A stretch of 64,000 nt of DNA from Dysosmobacter acutus (lineage in GTDB: Bacteria; Bacillota; Clostridia; Oscillospirales; Oscillospiraceae), in contig NZ_JAHLQN010000001.1 of NCBI RefSeq assembly GCF_018919205.1, positions 1,984,001-2,048,000 of the forward strand, given 5' to 3'. The notes below the pieces were generated by a model. It was not told the DNA's origin and made no database searches. It saw only the letters and a program-made list of their open reading frames with translations. Positions 17,824 to 26,390 of the stretch are shown in pieces. The translations under genes were made by a program, and so were the position numbers. Position 1 is the first letter of the stretch. Each line of letters starts with the position of its first letter.

Positions 17824-18489
17824 TTACGCAATCTCCCGTAAAATGCGGGCCGCTATGGTTCTTGACAGGATCACCGGTTTGGAAATCCTTTCAGCAAGGA
17901 ATTCCCTCATCCCACTGCTGTATCCAAAGCAATCCATGACGGCCAGATCCACGTTTGCGTCCCGCAGCTGCGACGCGGCCTGTTCGGACTTCTTTTTTAG
18001 ATAGGGGTTCCACTGGACGGGGATCACCGTCTCCACAATTTTCCCCCACTTTTTTTTGATGTCCTCGATTTGATCCTGATCCGGCGTAACCACTCCGATG
18101 CGGCTCACATTGTTGAGCGCCGCCACAATGCCGCAGATGACCTTGCTGGGATAAATGAGAGGAACCTTTGACAAAAAGGTTTCCGGGAATTCACCTGTGC
18201 ACAGAATGAGGATCGCGCCGACGCCCTGGCTTTCCAGATCATCAATTCTCTGCTGCATCAGGGGCAGAATTTTTTGCTCCTGAAGCGTGACAGCGGTGCC
18301 GTCACGCATTCTGCTCACAAGGGTGGTACCTGTTCCGTCGGGATTCAGCCGCTTTACCTCTTCTATGGTCAATCCATCCAGCGCTCCGGCCTGAATGAGC
18401 TCAATATCGCTTCCCAAGATATCGCCGATATCCTCTGAGATATCGGTTCTTGGCGCCTGGCCGATGGTAATGGCACCGATCTTTTTCAC
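17824..18489 (-). CDS. AroM family protein
   Basis: A 221-aa protein beginning MKKIGAITIGQAPRTDI, the AroM family hallmark, with ILCTGEFP near residue 100 and a conserved VMDCFGYS near 185. AroM lies in the aroL operon of E. coli but has no assigned reaction. The fold appears related to the Asp/Glu racemase superfamily, given the Cys-containing loops in both halves. It overlaps the DUF1177 gene by 4 nt and abuts the next gene. Co-occurrence with DUF1177 suggests they act on the same metabolite. Confidence 0.85.
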   Translation of the reverse strand: MKKIGAITIGQAPRTDISEDIGDILGSDIELIQAGALDGLTIEEVKRLNPDGTGTTLVSRMRDGTAVTLQEQKILPLMQQRIDDLESQGVGAILILCTGEFPETFLSKVPLIYPSKVICGIVAALNNVSRIGVVTPDQDQIEDIKKKWGKIVETVIPVQWNPYLKKKSEQAASQLRDANVDLAVMDCFGYSSGMREFLAERISKPVILSRTIAARILREIA

Positions 18490-19427
18490 TCAGCACCAAC
18501 TCCCATCGTCTGAAGGTGATTCATTTTGCCGTACTTTTTTACAATGGATTGGAACTCAGCTTCGTCGTAAAACCGGCATTTTCCGTCGCAGAACGCCTTT
18601 GCCACTTCCAATACAAAACGGGCCGTCTCTTCCACATCCACAAAGTGGGAAGCGCCGGTCGCGCATCCGGCCACCGGAAGCTCTGTTGTCAGTGCAACGC
18701 CGATCACAGGCGCGTTGGTTGCGATGGAGGGCTGGAGGATGCTGTTCAAGTGGTAGAGATCGTTGCCGTACGGCGTAATGTCCTGTACAGAGACGCCGAA
18801 GGTGTGGGGAGCCTTTCCCGTCGTCCGCTGCATCACGTCAAGCACGTCGCTGCTGTACCGGAGGATATATCCCTCCTTCACGGTCTGAGAAATGGCAAAG
18901 CCGTTCACATTGATCACATTGTTGCCCTTGGTCGTATCGATGGAGAGGATTGCCTCCATGGCGCCGTCGACTTCCTCCCGGTTCATAGTGGCCATATCTA
19001 CAGGGGAGCCCATAAACGGAACAGGCTCGTGAGGCTGCGTGGGGGCGTTGGGGCAGATCTGGGTACAGAGGATGACATCGCCCTCCAGCTCGTCGCCCTT
19101 TGCCTTCATGTCGATGAGCTTGGAGGCGACGGACAGCGCACACAGCGCGCCGTCTCCATCGGACACGTACCCGGTCACTTCCGGCCTCGCTCCAATGGCC
19201 CCCAGTCTTCCCACAACGCCAAAGGTCGGCGCGGAGCCGCCCGCCGTCTTTCCATTCTTTCCGGGGACAACGATTTTTATGAAATCTGTGGAATGCGCTC
19301 CGCCCTGAATCCGTTTCACGGTGATATCCGCCGCGCCCTTGCTTTGCAGATAGCTCTGAACGCTCTCGCCGGAAGCGCGGGCGCTGTCCAGTAAATCAAA
19401 TACCTCAATCACTTGTTTAATCAGCAT
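18486..19427 (-). CDS. DUF1177 domain protein
   Basis: A 313-aa soluble protein matching what I know of DUF1177: N-terminal KQVIEVFDLLDS, a GGAHSTDFIK segment, ILCTQICPNAPTQPHEP and a PVIGVALTTELPVAGCATGASHF region. Conserved His, Asp and Cys residues suggest an enzyme, perhaps metal-dependent, but no activity is known to me. ATG 19427 has AGGAGAA upstream. It sits 18 nt after the racemase gene and overlaps aroM. Confidence 0.85.
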   Translation of the reverse strand: MLIKQVIEVFDLLDSARASGESVQSYLQSKGAADITVKRIQGGAHSTDFIKIVVPGKNGKTAGGSAPTFGVVGRLGAIGARPEVTGYVSDGDGALCALSVASKLIDMKAKGDELEGDVILCTQICPNAPTQPHEPVPFMGSPVDMATMNREEVDGAMEAILSIDTTKGNNVINVNGFAISQTVKEGYILRYSSDVLDVMQRTTGKAPHTFGVSVQDITPYGNDLYHLNSILQPSIATNAPVIGVALTTELPVAGCATGASHFVDVEETARFVLEVAKAFCDGKCRFYDEAEFQSIVKKYGKMNHLQTMGVGAE

Positions 19428-19445
19428 AACATTCTCCTGCTACTT

Positions 19446-20099
19446 TCATTTTTCACTTCTCAGGCATGCGTAGCATGCAAACAGGCCTTCCGCCATCACC
19501 GGGTCAATCACAGGGAGGCCGCACTGTTCTTCGATCGCGCCGGCAATTTTGATCGTACTCATTCCCGTACATGCAAGTGCAATGACATCCGCGCCATGAT
19601 TTTTCAGTTCCTGTGCCTTTTCTATAACGCCTTTGCGGCCCGCCTCGGTCATAAGGTCCAGCGTACAGGTTACATGCTTGGGCCTTCCCAAATTGATGAG
19701 CCTGTTTCCCAAAAGTTCATGGTAGGGGCCGGGGGCATACTCGGTGATGCCAAGTATGCCGATTTTGGTGCCGTAGGTTTGCGCAACCGCGCACACCGAC
19801 TGGCCCGCGCCAAATACCGGGATACTCAGCTCCTCCCGCAGCTCCCTGACGGCCGGATCGTCACAGCAGCTGATTACAATGGCAGCCGCGTCCCGATGTT
19901 CTTTTGCAAGTTTTATGATTTTAGGGATTGCCAGGGCCTTTGTCTCAGGGCTGTGGATTCCAGAGGGCTGATCTTCAATACAGTATGAGGTGGTATGCAC
20001 CATAGGATAATACTGCTCAATCAGGGCCCCGTGCATCTGAAGAAGCTTCTGATCCTCTGTCGTGACAACCCGGATTACCGCGACTTCTTTCTTCTTCAA
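19446..20099 (-). CDS. Asp/Glu/hydantoin racemase family protein
   Basis: A 217-aa protein with the two catalytic-type cysteines of the superfamily: Cys78/79 in VISCCDDPA and Cys177 in LACTGMS. The latter matches the ACTGM-type motif of hydantoin racemases. Such enzymes invert the alpha carbon of amino acids or 5-substituted hydantoins without cofactors. The TTG start follows the permease stop directly, with AAGGCGG inside the permease end. No glutamate racemase context (wall genes) is near. Together with the permease and amidase, a hydantoin- or allantoin-like substrate is plausible; this is inference. Confidence 0.85.
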   Translation of the reverse strand: MKKKEVAVIRVVTTEDQKLLQMHGALIEQYYPMVHTTSYCIEDQPSGIHSPETKALAIPKIIKLAKEHRDAAAIVISCCDDPAVRELREELSIPVFGAGQSVCAVAQTYGTKIGILGITEYAPGPYHELLGNRLINLGRPKHVTCTLDLMTEAGRKGVIEKAQELKNHGADVIALACTGMSTIKIAGAIEEQCGLPVIDPVMAEGLFACYACLRSEK

Positions 20100-21452
20100 T
20101 CAATCCGCCTTCTTTTTGGAGAATTTATTGATGAGAATAACCACGACGACGGAGCACGCCATTGCGACCAGCGCGGTGGGAACCACAGTGGACAGCTGAA
20201 CCATAAAGGGAACGCCGAATCCGACAGGGGCTTCATTCATGCAAAGGCCCACCAGGCAGCCGAAGATCGCGCCGATGCTTGTGTCGCTTCTCACATTGGG
20301 AATCTTGTCCATCAGCTCAAATTTATAATTGTCCGCGTTTTTGAGGATGTAGAAATCGGCAAGCATTGCGCCCGTGATGGGGGGAACAACCACGCAGAGG
20401 ATATTCAGGAACGGAACCAGCCAGTCAATCATGCCGATTGCGCCCATGATCGTGGCGATGATGCCGCAGATGGCCGTCGTAATCCAGCGGGGCAGCTTGA
20501 TGATGCCGTGGCAGGCATTGGTCAGGCCCAGGACGGACTGATACAGGTTGTTGTCGTTGGTGGTCCAGGTTGCAACCACAATGATGAACGCCGCCACATA
20601 GCCAAAGCCCAAAACATGGATCAACGTATTGGTGAGGTCATTGGACTGGAAGGCGCAGGCAAAAATAGCGCCGCAGATCACAACCGCGGGATAGCCAATT
20701 GTGAAACCAAGTGTAACGCCGATGGAGGAGTCCTTAACCGTCTTGGAGTAGCGCGTAAAGTCCTGAACGATGGAAACGCCCACAATAAAGCTGCCCACCA
20801 TCAGGGAGACCGCGGTGGCAAAGGAAATCGGCGCGACAGGAGCGGCTGAGAAAATTTCAGAGGCGGGAACCTTTGTAAAAGTCTTAGCCACACCGAAGAT
20901 AACCAGCAAAAACAGGAGCGGTACGCCGAACTGGGACAGCACCTTGATCCCCTTGTAGCCCACGATGGCCGTAACCATCATCAAAAGACCGCCGATGACG
21001 ATGCACACGGTCAGATTCACATCGATGCCGGCCGCAAGCTTGAACATGCTGGTAATGCTGCTGCCGAAGAACGTGCACTGGTAGCCGAACCAGCCAAAGT
21101 TGCACAGCGCGTTGATGATGCCGAACACAATGGCGCCGTATGTGCCGAAGGTAAAACGGGACGAGACCGTGGAGGAAAGTCCGCTTTTCACGCCAATGGC
21201 TCCGACAAGGCAGCCAACAAGGGTAAGAATGATACCGCCGATAAACACGGCCGCCACCGTCGGCCAAAAGCCGAGGCCAAGCGCAATCTGTCCGCCAAGC
21301 GTAAAGGCCGTCAGGCAGAAGCCGACGCCCAGCCAGACAAAGACCTGGGCCTTCCATGTGTTTTTCTTTTCCTCCGGGACGGGAGAAAACTCATAGTCAT
21401 TAAAAACCTCTTTTGTTTCCGCCGCTCCCGCGACGTTTTTTTCCTGCTTCAT
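20100..21452 (-). CDS. NCS1-family purine/cytosine permease-like transporter
   Basis: A 450-aa integral membrane protein with about 12 hydrophobic helices. The N-terminal FSPVPEEKKNTWKAQVFVWLG and the GTYGAIVFGIINALCNFGWFGYQ region recall CodB-type NCS1 carriers, which import cytosine, purines, allantoin or hydantoins with H+ or Na+. It is the first gene of the minus-strand operon and is preceded by a promoter and a long leader hairpin. Substrate cannot be read from sequence; downstream genes argue for a hydantoin/ureide-like compound. Confidence 0.88.
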   Translation of the reverse strand: MKQEKNVAGAAETKEVFNDYEFSPVPEEKKNTWKAQVFVWLGVGFCLTAFTLGGQIALGLGFWPTVAAVFIGGIILTLVGCLVGAIGVKSGLSSTVSSRFTFGTYGAIVFGIINALCNFGWFGYQCTFFGSSITSMFKLAAGIDVNLTVCIVIGGLLMMVTAIVGYKGIKVLSQFGVPLLFLLVIFGVAKTFTKVPASEIFSAAPVAPISFATAVSLMVGSFIVGVSIVQDFTRYSKTVKDSSIGVTLGFTIGYPAVVICGAIFACAFQSNDLTNTLIHVLGFGYVAAFIIVVATWTTNDNNLYQSVLGLTNACHGIIKLPRWITTAICGIIATIMGAIGMIDWLVPFLNILCVVVPPITGAMLADFYILKNADNYKFELMDKIPNVRSDTSIGAIFGCLVGLCMNEAPVGFGVPFMVQLSTVVPTALVAMACSVVVVILINKFSKKKAD

Positions 21453-21480
21453 TTTCCTTCCCCTTTCAAAATCTTTTCTT

Positions 21481-21524
21481 TTTTCATAAAGGAGGCTGAC
21501 TTAGGCCAGCCTCCTTTATGAAAA
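21481..21524. repeat. Perfect 18-bp inverted repeat in the permease leader
   Basis: TTTTCATAAAGGAGGCTG (21481-21498) and its exact complement (21507-21524) flank an 8-nt loop. It lies 28 nt before the permease start and downstream of the predicted minus-strand promoter, so it would fold in the mRNA leader. No U-run follows on either strand, so a simple terminator is unlikely. Both arms carry a GGAGG ribosome-site-like core on one strand or the other. Confidence 0.85.
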
Positions 21525-21571
21525 TGCCACACATCAAATATCCAATTTGCCACACACAACAGAATAATTTT

Positions 21572-21600
21572 ATTATATCCACCGCCTCATTTGATGTAAA
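21572..21600 (-). promoter_or_regulatory. Sigma-A promoter of the permease operon
   Basis: On the minus strand TTTACA, a 17-nt spacer and TATAAT, a near-consensus pair. The predicted leader is about 110 nt and includes the inverted repeat at 21481-21524. The LysR promoter fires the other way about 110 bp off, leaving an AT-rich divergent control region where the LysR protein may bind. Confidence 0.75.
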
Positions 21601-21707
21601 TAGCAAAAATAGTCACAAGTTATTGAGCATTTATTCAACTAATTATCGGCGAAAATTTTGGATATACTCTGCTTTTTTGACTAAATTTGCGAATTTTTTC
21701 ATAGTTA

Positions 21708-21737
21708 TTGACAAACATGTAAGATGTATCCTATGAT
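21708..21737 (+). promoter_or_regulatory. Sigma-A promoter for the LysR-PucR genes
   Basis: TTGACA (21708-21713), 18-nt spacer, TATGAT (21732-21737), 32 nt before the LysR ATG. Confidence 0.75.
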
Positions 21738-21769
21738 TAAACTTGAAAAGATACTCAAAGGAGGTTTCC

Positions 21770-22654
21770 ATGTCTCTTTATTCCTGGAACGTAGTCGCCA
21801 TGGTTGCCGAACACCACAGCATCACGCAGGCCGCCCACATCCTTGATCTCACGCCTTCCGCGGTCAGCCACATGATCAAAAAGGTGGAGGAGAATGTCGG
21901 CTATCCGATTTTTATCAGAGAGCGCAACCGCTTTGAACTGACAAGCAACGGAAAGACCTTGCTTCCCTATGTTCAGAACTATCTGAAGTCCGGCACCGCG
22001 CTGCAGGAGGAGGCCTCGCGGCTGAAGAACTCCGTGGAGGGGGCCGTATGCATTGCCGCGTATAACAACGTGATCCGAAACTGGCTTCCCTCCATATTAA
22101 AGCGGTTTCACGAGAAATACCCAAATATCCGGATCACCATTCGCCAGTCGAACGACGTGAGAATCAAGCAGTGGATGGAACGCGGTGAAATCGATCTTGC
22201 AATCGTGTTTAACTCCTATTACAACGCATCCTCCTTCATCCCGCTTCATAAAACGCCAATGGTCTGCTTTACGCCAAAAGACTATTTCCCCCGCAATGGG
22301 ACCTATATGACCGCTGAGGACCTGCGGGACATGCCCATCATTCTGCGCACTGAAAATTTTGACGAAGAGACAAATTCCATTCTGTCCGGCGCGGCCATTC
22401 CCTTTGACTCTGTTTTCCGCATCGACAACGATGAATCCTGCTATGAGTATATCCGCCAGGGCTTTGGCTTTCGCATCACTGCTGCCATCACATATCCGCG
22501 GGACGACAGGATCAACATGTATCCAATTGAAAACGCGCCTTTTAGAACAATCGGATTGATTACCGTATTTCCCCAGTATATCTCGCCCACGGTGAATCTC
22601 TTCCGCAAGGAGACCATCGCGTTTTTTTCAGACAACAATCTCATGAATGTCTAA
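21770..22654 (+). CDS. LysR-family transcriptional regulator
   Basis: A 294-aa regulator. The N-terminal winged helix (VVAMVAEHHSITQAAHILDLTPSAVSHMIKKVEE) is typical LysR, followed by the effector-binding domain from about residue 85 (GAVCIAAYNNVIRNWLPSIL). ATG 21770 has AAAGGAGG at ideal distance. It diverges from the permease operon, the usual layout for a LysR regulator that controls its neighbour in response to a pathway metabolite. The stop overlaps an in-frame ATG of the next gene. Confidence 0.92.
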   Translation: MSLYSWNVVAMVAEHHSITQAAHILDLTPSAVSHMIKKVEENVGYPIFIRERNRFELTSNGKTLLPYVQNYLKSGTALQEEASRLKNSVEGAVCIAAYNNVIRNWLPSILKRFHEKYPNIRITIRQSNDVRIKQWMERGEIDLAIVFNSYYNASSFIPLHKTPMVCFTPKDYFPRNGTYMTAEDLRDMPIILRTENFDEETNSILSGAAIPFDSVFRIDNDESCYEYIRQGFGFRITAAITYPRDDRINMYPIENAPFRTIGLITVFPQYISPTVNLFRKETIAFFSDNNLMNV

Positions 22655-22686
22655 TGCATCAACGATTTCAGGAGGTGGCATCAGCC

Positions 22687-24318
22687 TTGCCCTTTTGCGT
22701 CAGAGATATGCTCAATCTGCCTGAGTTCAGAGAGTTCAAACTGATCGCGGGAAGCGGCGGTCTGGACAATCCCATCACCTTTGTGGATACCATGGAGATA
22801 CCGGATATCGGGCCCTGGCTCCGAAAGAATGAACTGGTGGTCACAACCGCATACGCGATCCGTGAAGACAGCCGTGCCCTGGGCGAGTTGCTGCGCAAAA
22901 TGAAGGTCATCGGTGCTGCGGGTCTGGCTCTGAAAACAAGGTTTTTGGGAGATATCCCGCCGGAAACCATTGCCCTGGCGGATGAGATAGCGGTCCCCCT
23001 GATCCAGATACCGCCGCAGTTTCCCTTTGTGGAAATCACAAATCCGCTGATGCAGGCCCTGGCAAATGAACAGAACCACATCTATCAATTCACTGAACAA
23101 ATGCGCCGGCAGTTTCTGAACATGCAGATTCAGGGCCGCGGCGTAAACGAAATGCTGGACCTGGTCGGCGATCTGACGGGATGCTCTCTCTTTGTGGCGG
23201 ACAGCTCGTTTCATGTCACAGAGCAGTCCCCGGCCAAGCGGTCCAATCCTGAGATATTCATTGAAGAAAAACAGGGGATTTCCTGCATTCGCAAAGAATT
23301 CACGGCAAAAGGCAGACCCAACAGCGTCTTTTCCGTGGCGCGGGGCAACGCGGCATACGACTGCATCTATTTTGAGATTCCGGATCAGGTCTCTTCCTCC
23401 AACTATCTGATGGCATTCGGTGAAACCGGCACTTTAACCCCGGCATGCACCGCCGCGATTCAGCAGGCCTCTTCCTATCTGGCCCTGGAGCTCTCGATGT
23501 GTGAAAGAGAGCTGAAGTCCCAGATACGTGAGGGAAAAGAGTTTTTTGACCAGATCGTGAACCGGCGCGTCTCCTCTGAGACGGAGGCGGCCATCCGGGC
23601 AAAATCGCTGCGTTGGAGCCGGCCGCCCTTTCGCATTTCTCTGAGCAAGCTTTTGCTTCAAGCGGATGGGGAGGAGAGCGACGCCTTGAAAGAGAGAAGC
23701 CTCTTAAAGGAGAGCATCCCGGTTTTTTCCCACACGCTCAGGGAGGTTCACTCTGAAAACATCCTGATCAGCCAGGACAATGAGATCGCCTGTTTTTTCG
23801 ATGCGTCCACGCCGGCCGGCGAAATCCAGTCTGCTCTGCAGGCCGTTCACAATACTCTGTTGGCGCAGAGAAACCTGAATCTGATCAGCGCCATATCAGA
23901 CCCCATAGGAAAATATCTTGATATCGCTCCCCAGTACCGCACTTTAGCGAACTCAATCAAATTAGAGCGCATCGACGGGCATTGCGGAGGAGTGGTCTTC
24001 GCGTGTGACACGGCTTTGCCGAGCCTTTACAGCGCGATTGCAGAGCTGCCGGAGTGCCGGGAATTTTCCAGACGCATTCTGGGCCCTCTGAAAGAATACG
24101 ATGCCGCCCACAAGACGAATTTGGTCAAAACCGCCCTCCATCTTGCCAAAAACCTTGGGGTTCAAAATGTTACCGCGTCGGAACTTTTTTTGCACAGAAA
24201 CTCTCTGGCCTACCGCATGAAGCAGATCAAAGAGCTCTGCAATCTGGATTTGACCAACCAGCGAGATATTGAAACGATGCTCCTTGCCACTCAAATCGAC
24301 CATTACCTTGCAAAGTGA
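22687..24318 (+). CDS. PucR-family transcriptional regulator
   Basis: A 543-aa protein. The N-terminal PucR domain (VRDMLNLPEFREFKLIAGSGGLDNPI, then WLRKNELVVTTAYAI) leads to a long central region. A C-terminal PucR/CdaR helix-turn-helix (KNLGVQNVTASELFLHRNSLAYRMKQI) ends it. PucR controls purine/allantoin catabolism in B. subtilis, and relatives respond to other nitrogenous substrates. I chose TTG 22687 because AGGAGGTGG precedes it by 8 nt. ATG 22654, overlapping the LysR stop, has no ribosome site. It is cotranscribed with the LysR gene. Confidence 0.88.
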   Translation: MPFCVRDMLNLPEFREFKLIAGSGGLDNPITFVDTMEIPDIGPWLRKNELVVTTAYAIREDSRALGELLRKMKVIGAAGLALKTRFLGDIPPETIALADEIAVPLIQIPPQFPFVEITNPLMQALANEQNHIYQFTEQMRRQFLNMQIQGRGVNEMLDLVGDLTGCSLFVADSSFHVTEQSPAKRSNPEIFIEEKQGISCIRKEFTAKGRPNSVFSVARGNAAYDCIYFEIPDQVSSSNYLMAFGETGTLTPACTAAIQQASSYLALELSMCERELKSQIREGKEFFDQIVNRRVSSETEAAIRAKSLRWSRPPFRISLSKLLLQADGEESDALKERSLLKESIPVFSHTLREVHSENILISQDNEIACFFDASTPAGEIQSALQAVHNTLLAQRNLNLISAISDPIGKYLDIAPQYRTLANSIKLERIDGHCGGVVFACDTALPSLYSAIAELPECREFSRRILGPLKEYDAAHKTNLVKTALHLAKNLGVQNVTASELFLHRNSLAYRMKQIKELCNLDLTNQRDIETMLLATQIDHYLAK

Positions 24319-24367
24319 TTGTGCGCGATGCACAAAAAAAGCTGCTGAGAATGGTGCACTGCGGAAG

Positions 24368-24395
24368 TTGTGTGAGAAAAATTATCTGCTATACT
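24368..24395 (+). promoter_or_regulatory. Likely promoter of the amidase gene
   Basis: TTGTGT (24368-24373), 16-nt spacer and TATACT (24390-24395), 62 nt before the ATG. Confidence 0.5.
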
Positions 24396-24457
24396 TATTC
24401 TACACACAAAAAATCCTCCTTTTTGCCAGCACAAACGCCATAAGAGAGGTAATTGCC

Positions 24458-25282
24458 ATGAGTAGAAACGTCACGGTTGGACTTGTTCAGATGGACTGCG
24501 CCATGCTGGACAAAGAAGCCAACCTGAGCAAGGCAAAGGACTTTATTGAGCAGGCCGCTCAGCAGCATACGGACATCATCTGTTTCCCGGAGATGTTTTC
24601 AACGGGTTATAGTCCCTCCATCATCGGACCCAAATATATTGACATTGCCGAGGAGCCCGATGGCGCAACATTTGCATTTCTTGCGGAGCTTGCCAAGAAG
24701 CACAGCATGTATATTGTTGCGCCTATTGTTTTAAAAAGCAAAATCCCCGGGCTTCTCTACAATGGGCTGATCGTCATCTCCAGAGACGGCCAGTTGATGG
24801 GGACCTATAACAAGACCCACCTTTGGGCCGGAGAGCGGTTCTGGTTCAGAGCCGGCGACCGCTATCCCGTATTCGATATGGATTTTGGCAAAGTGGGTCT
24901 CATGATCTGCTACGACGGCGGCTTCCCGGAGGTATCCCGCATCCTTGCGCTCTCCGGCGCGGAGCTGATTCTCTGCCCAAGCGCGTTCCCGATTCGGGAC
25001 AAGGACATGTGGGATACCTATTTCGGATCCCGCTCCCTGGAAAACTGCTGCTTTGTCGCAGGCATCAACCGTGTTGGCACGGAGGGCGACTGCCACATGT
25101 TCGGCAACAACAAGATCTACAACTTCCGCGGCCATCTGCTGGCTGAGGCGCCGGTGGATGAGGAATTTCTGCTTGTACATACGATTGATATGGACGATGT
25201 GGCCTATCATCGCGCAACCGACGTCCCTTACCTGCAGGATCGGCGTGTGGAGACGTATCAGAAGATTGCGGAGATGTATTAA
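24458..25282 (+). CDS. Nitrilase-superfamily carbon-nitrogen hydrolase
   Basis: A 274-aa amidase with the complete Glu-Lys-Cys triad: Glu45 in FPEMF, Lys119 in YNKTHLW and Cys151 in ICYDGGFPE. Relatives include N-carbamoyl amino acid amidases, beta-ureidopropionase and omega-amidase. It hydrolyses a C-N bond of a small amide or carbamoyl compound in the cytosol. ATG 24458 gives the normal start; the frame upstream overlaps pucR without motif support. Next to the permease and racemase operon it could open or decarbamoylate the product. The exact substrate is unknown. Confidence 0.9.
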   Translation: MSRNVTVGLVQMDCAMLDKEANLSKAKDFIEQAAQQHTDIICFPEMFSTGYSPSIIGPKYIDIAEEPDGATFAFLAELAKKHSMYIVAPIVLKSKIPGLLYNGLIVISRDGQLMGTYNKTHLWAGERFWFRAGDRYPVFDMDFGKVGLMICYDGGFPEVSRILALSGAELILCPSAFPIRDKDMWDTYFGSRSLENCCFVAGINRVGTEGDCHMFGNNKIYNFRGHLLAEAPVDEEFLLVHTIDMDDVAYHRATDVPYLQDRRVETYQKIAEMY

Positions 25283-25320
25283 GCCTTTTGCGTGTCTCTT
25301 TAAGGTATATCATAAACAGA

Positions 25321-25356
25321 AGGGGAGCGGAGCCATCCGCTCCCCTCACGCTTTTC
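25321..25356 (+). terminator. Terminator after the amidase gene
   Basis: AGGGGAGCGGA (25321-25331), loop GCCA, TCCGCTCCCCT (25336-25346), then CACGCTTTT. Confidence 0.8.
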
Positions 25357-25376
25357 AGGCAGGCGCATACACTGGA

Positions 25377-25397
25377 TTGAAAGAGTCCTTCTTTCAA
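25377..25397. repeat. Short inverted repeat before the Cys-rich gene
   Basis: TTGAAAGA and TCTTTCAA, exact complements, separated by 5 nt, 28 nt before the ATG. It could be an operator, but no regulator is known. Confidence 0.45.
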
Positions 25398-25424
25398 CTC
25401 AGTTACTTATTAGGAGGTATTGAA

Positions 25425-26261
25425 ATGCCTGATAAAGTCATGCCCGGCCCTGTTGACGACAACTGCGGCCTTCGGGAGGCTGTTTGCATTCACACGAAAA
25501 AAATCTATGATTCCTGCAGAGACAAAGACTGTGTAGAAGACCTGCGCTTCTATCCCACGCTGTCTTCTGTGGAGACGATTAACCGCGCCCTGAACGTGAA
25601 GGGCGGGTCCGCCGAGCTGTGCCACGTCTATGTGGATGTGGAGCCCGTGTCCTTTAACCGCGGCTTTTACACCGTCGATATGCGCTTTTTCTACCGCGTT
25701 ACCCTGCAGGCTTATCTGAGCTGTCCCCGCCCTGTTGAGGTGGAGGGTCTGTGCGTGTTCGATAAGCGGGTGATCCTCTTCGGCAGCGAGGGCAGCGCCA
25801 AGATTTTCTCCTCTGAACTGCGTGTCGGCGATATGGACCGCCAGATGAAAGAGAAGAGCAATATGCCGATTGCCGTGGTGGAAGCGGTGGATCCCATTGT
25901 GCTGGATGCCAAGCTGACGGAGTGCTGCGACAGACGCTGCTGCGACTGCGACCTGTGCGAGATTCCCTGCTGCGTCACCAACTGCTTTGGCGCGGACCTC
26001 TGCAGCGGAGACGACTGCAAGCGTGTCTATGTCACCCTGGGCCAGTTCTCCATCGTTCGCCTGGAGCGGGATACCCAGCTGCTGGTGCCCGTGTACGACT
26101 ACTGCATGCCCAACAAGGAGTGCGCCAGCGGAAATTCCGGCGATGACCCCTGCGACCTGTTCCGCAACATTTCCTTCCCCACCGGCGAGTTCTTCCCGCC
26201 CAACACCATCCGCAACCCTGAAAATTACGAGGATACAAAGGCCTACTGCTGCTGTAAGTAA
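25425..26261 (+). CDS. Cysteine-rich conserved hypothetical protein
   Basis: A 278-aa soluble protein with about 24 cysteines. Many lie in a central cluster (ECCDRRCCDCDLCEIPCC near residue 165) and the tail ends CCCK. No signal peptide or membrane segment. I cannot name its family; similar Cys-rich proteins are frequent in spore-forming Clostridia. A spore coat or metal-binding role is suggested only by composition and by the spoIIIA operon that follows. ATG 25425 follows AGGAGG. It is flanked by terminators, so it is monocistronic. Confidence 0.85.
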   Translation: MPDKVMPGPVDDNCGLREAVCIHTKKIYDSCRDKDCVEDLRFYPTLSSVETINRALNVKGGSAELCHVYVDVEPVSFNRGFYTVDMRFFYRVTLQAYLSCPRPVEVEGLCVFDKRVILFGSEGSAKIFSSELRVGDMDRQMKEKSNMPIAVVEAVDPIVLDAKLTECCDRRCCDCDLCEIPCCVTNCFGADLCSGDDCKRVYVTLGQFSIVRLERDTQLLVPVYDYCMPNKECASGNSGDDPCDLFRNISFPTGEFFPPNTIRNPENYEDTKAYCCCK

Positions 26262-26270
26262 CACGCAGGA

Positions 26271-26304
26271 CCCGCCCGCCGATATTCGGCGGGCGGGTTT
26301 TTTT
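26271..26304 (+). terminator. Strong terminator after the Cys-rich gene
   Basis: CCCGCCCGCCGA (26271-26282), loop TAT, TCGGCGGGCGGG (26286-26297) and T7. Confidence 0.93.
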
Positions 26305-26333
26305 GTCCGAACGTCATCCGGCAAAAAGATTCC

Positions 26334-26363
26334 GTCATAGAGTGGGACGAGCGTTCATAGAGT
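26334..26363 (+). promoter_or_regulatory. Sigma-E-like promoter of the spoIIIA operon
   Basis: GTCATAGA (from 26334) and CATAGAGT (26356-26363) fit the -35 and -10 of mother-cell sigma-E promoters. The CAT-to-CAT spacing of 20 nt is the same as at 27788-27817. The predicted RNA starts about 20 nt before the GTG of spoIIIAA. spoIIIA is sigma-E controlled in B. subtilis. Confidence 0.6.
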
Positions 26364-26390
26364 AGAGTGAAAAGGAAAGGGGAGAGACCT

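Noticed and set aside
15738..25282. Catabolic region as a recently acquired island
   Set aside because: No integrase, repeats, tRNA end or abrupt base-composition change that I can see; it may be an old accessory operon.
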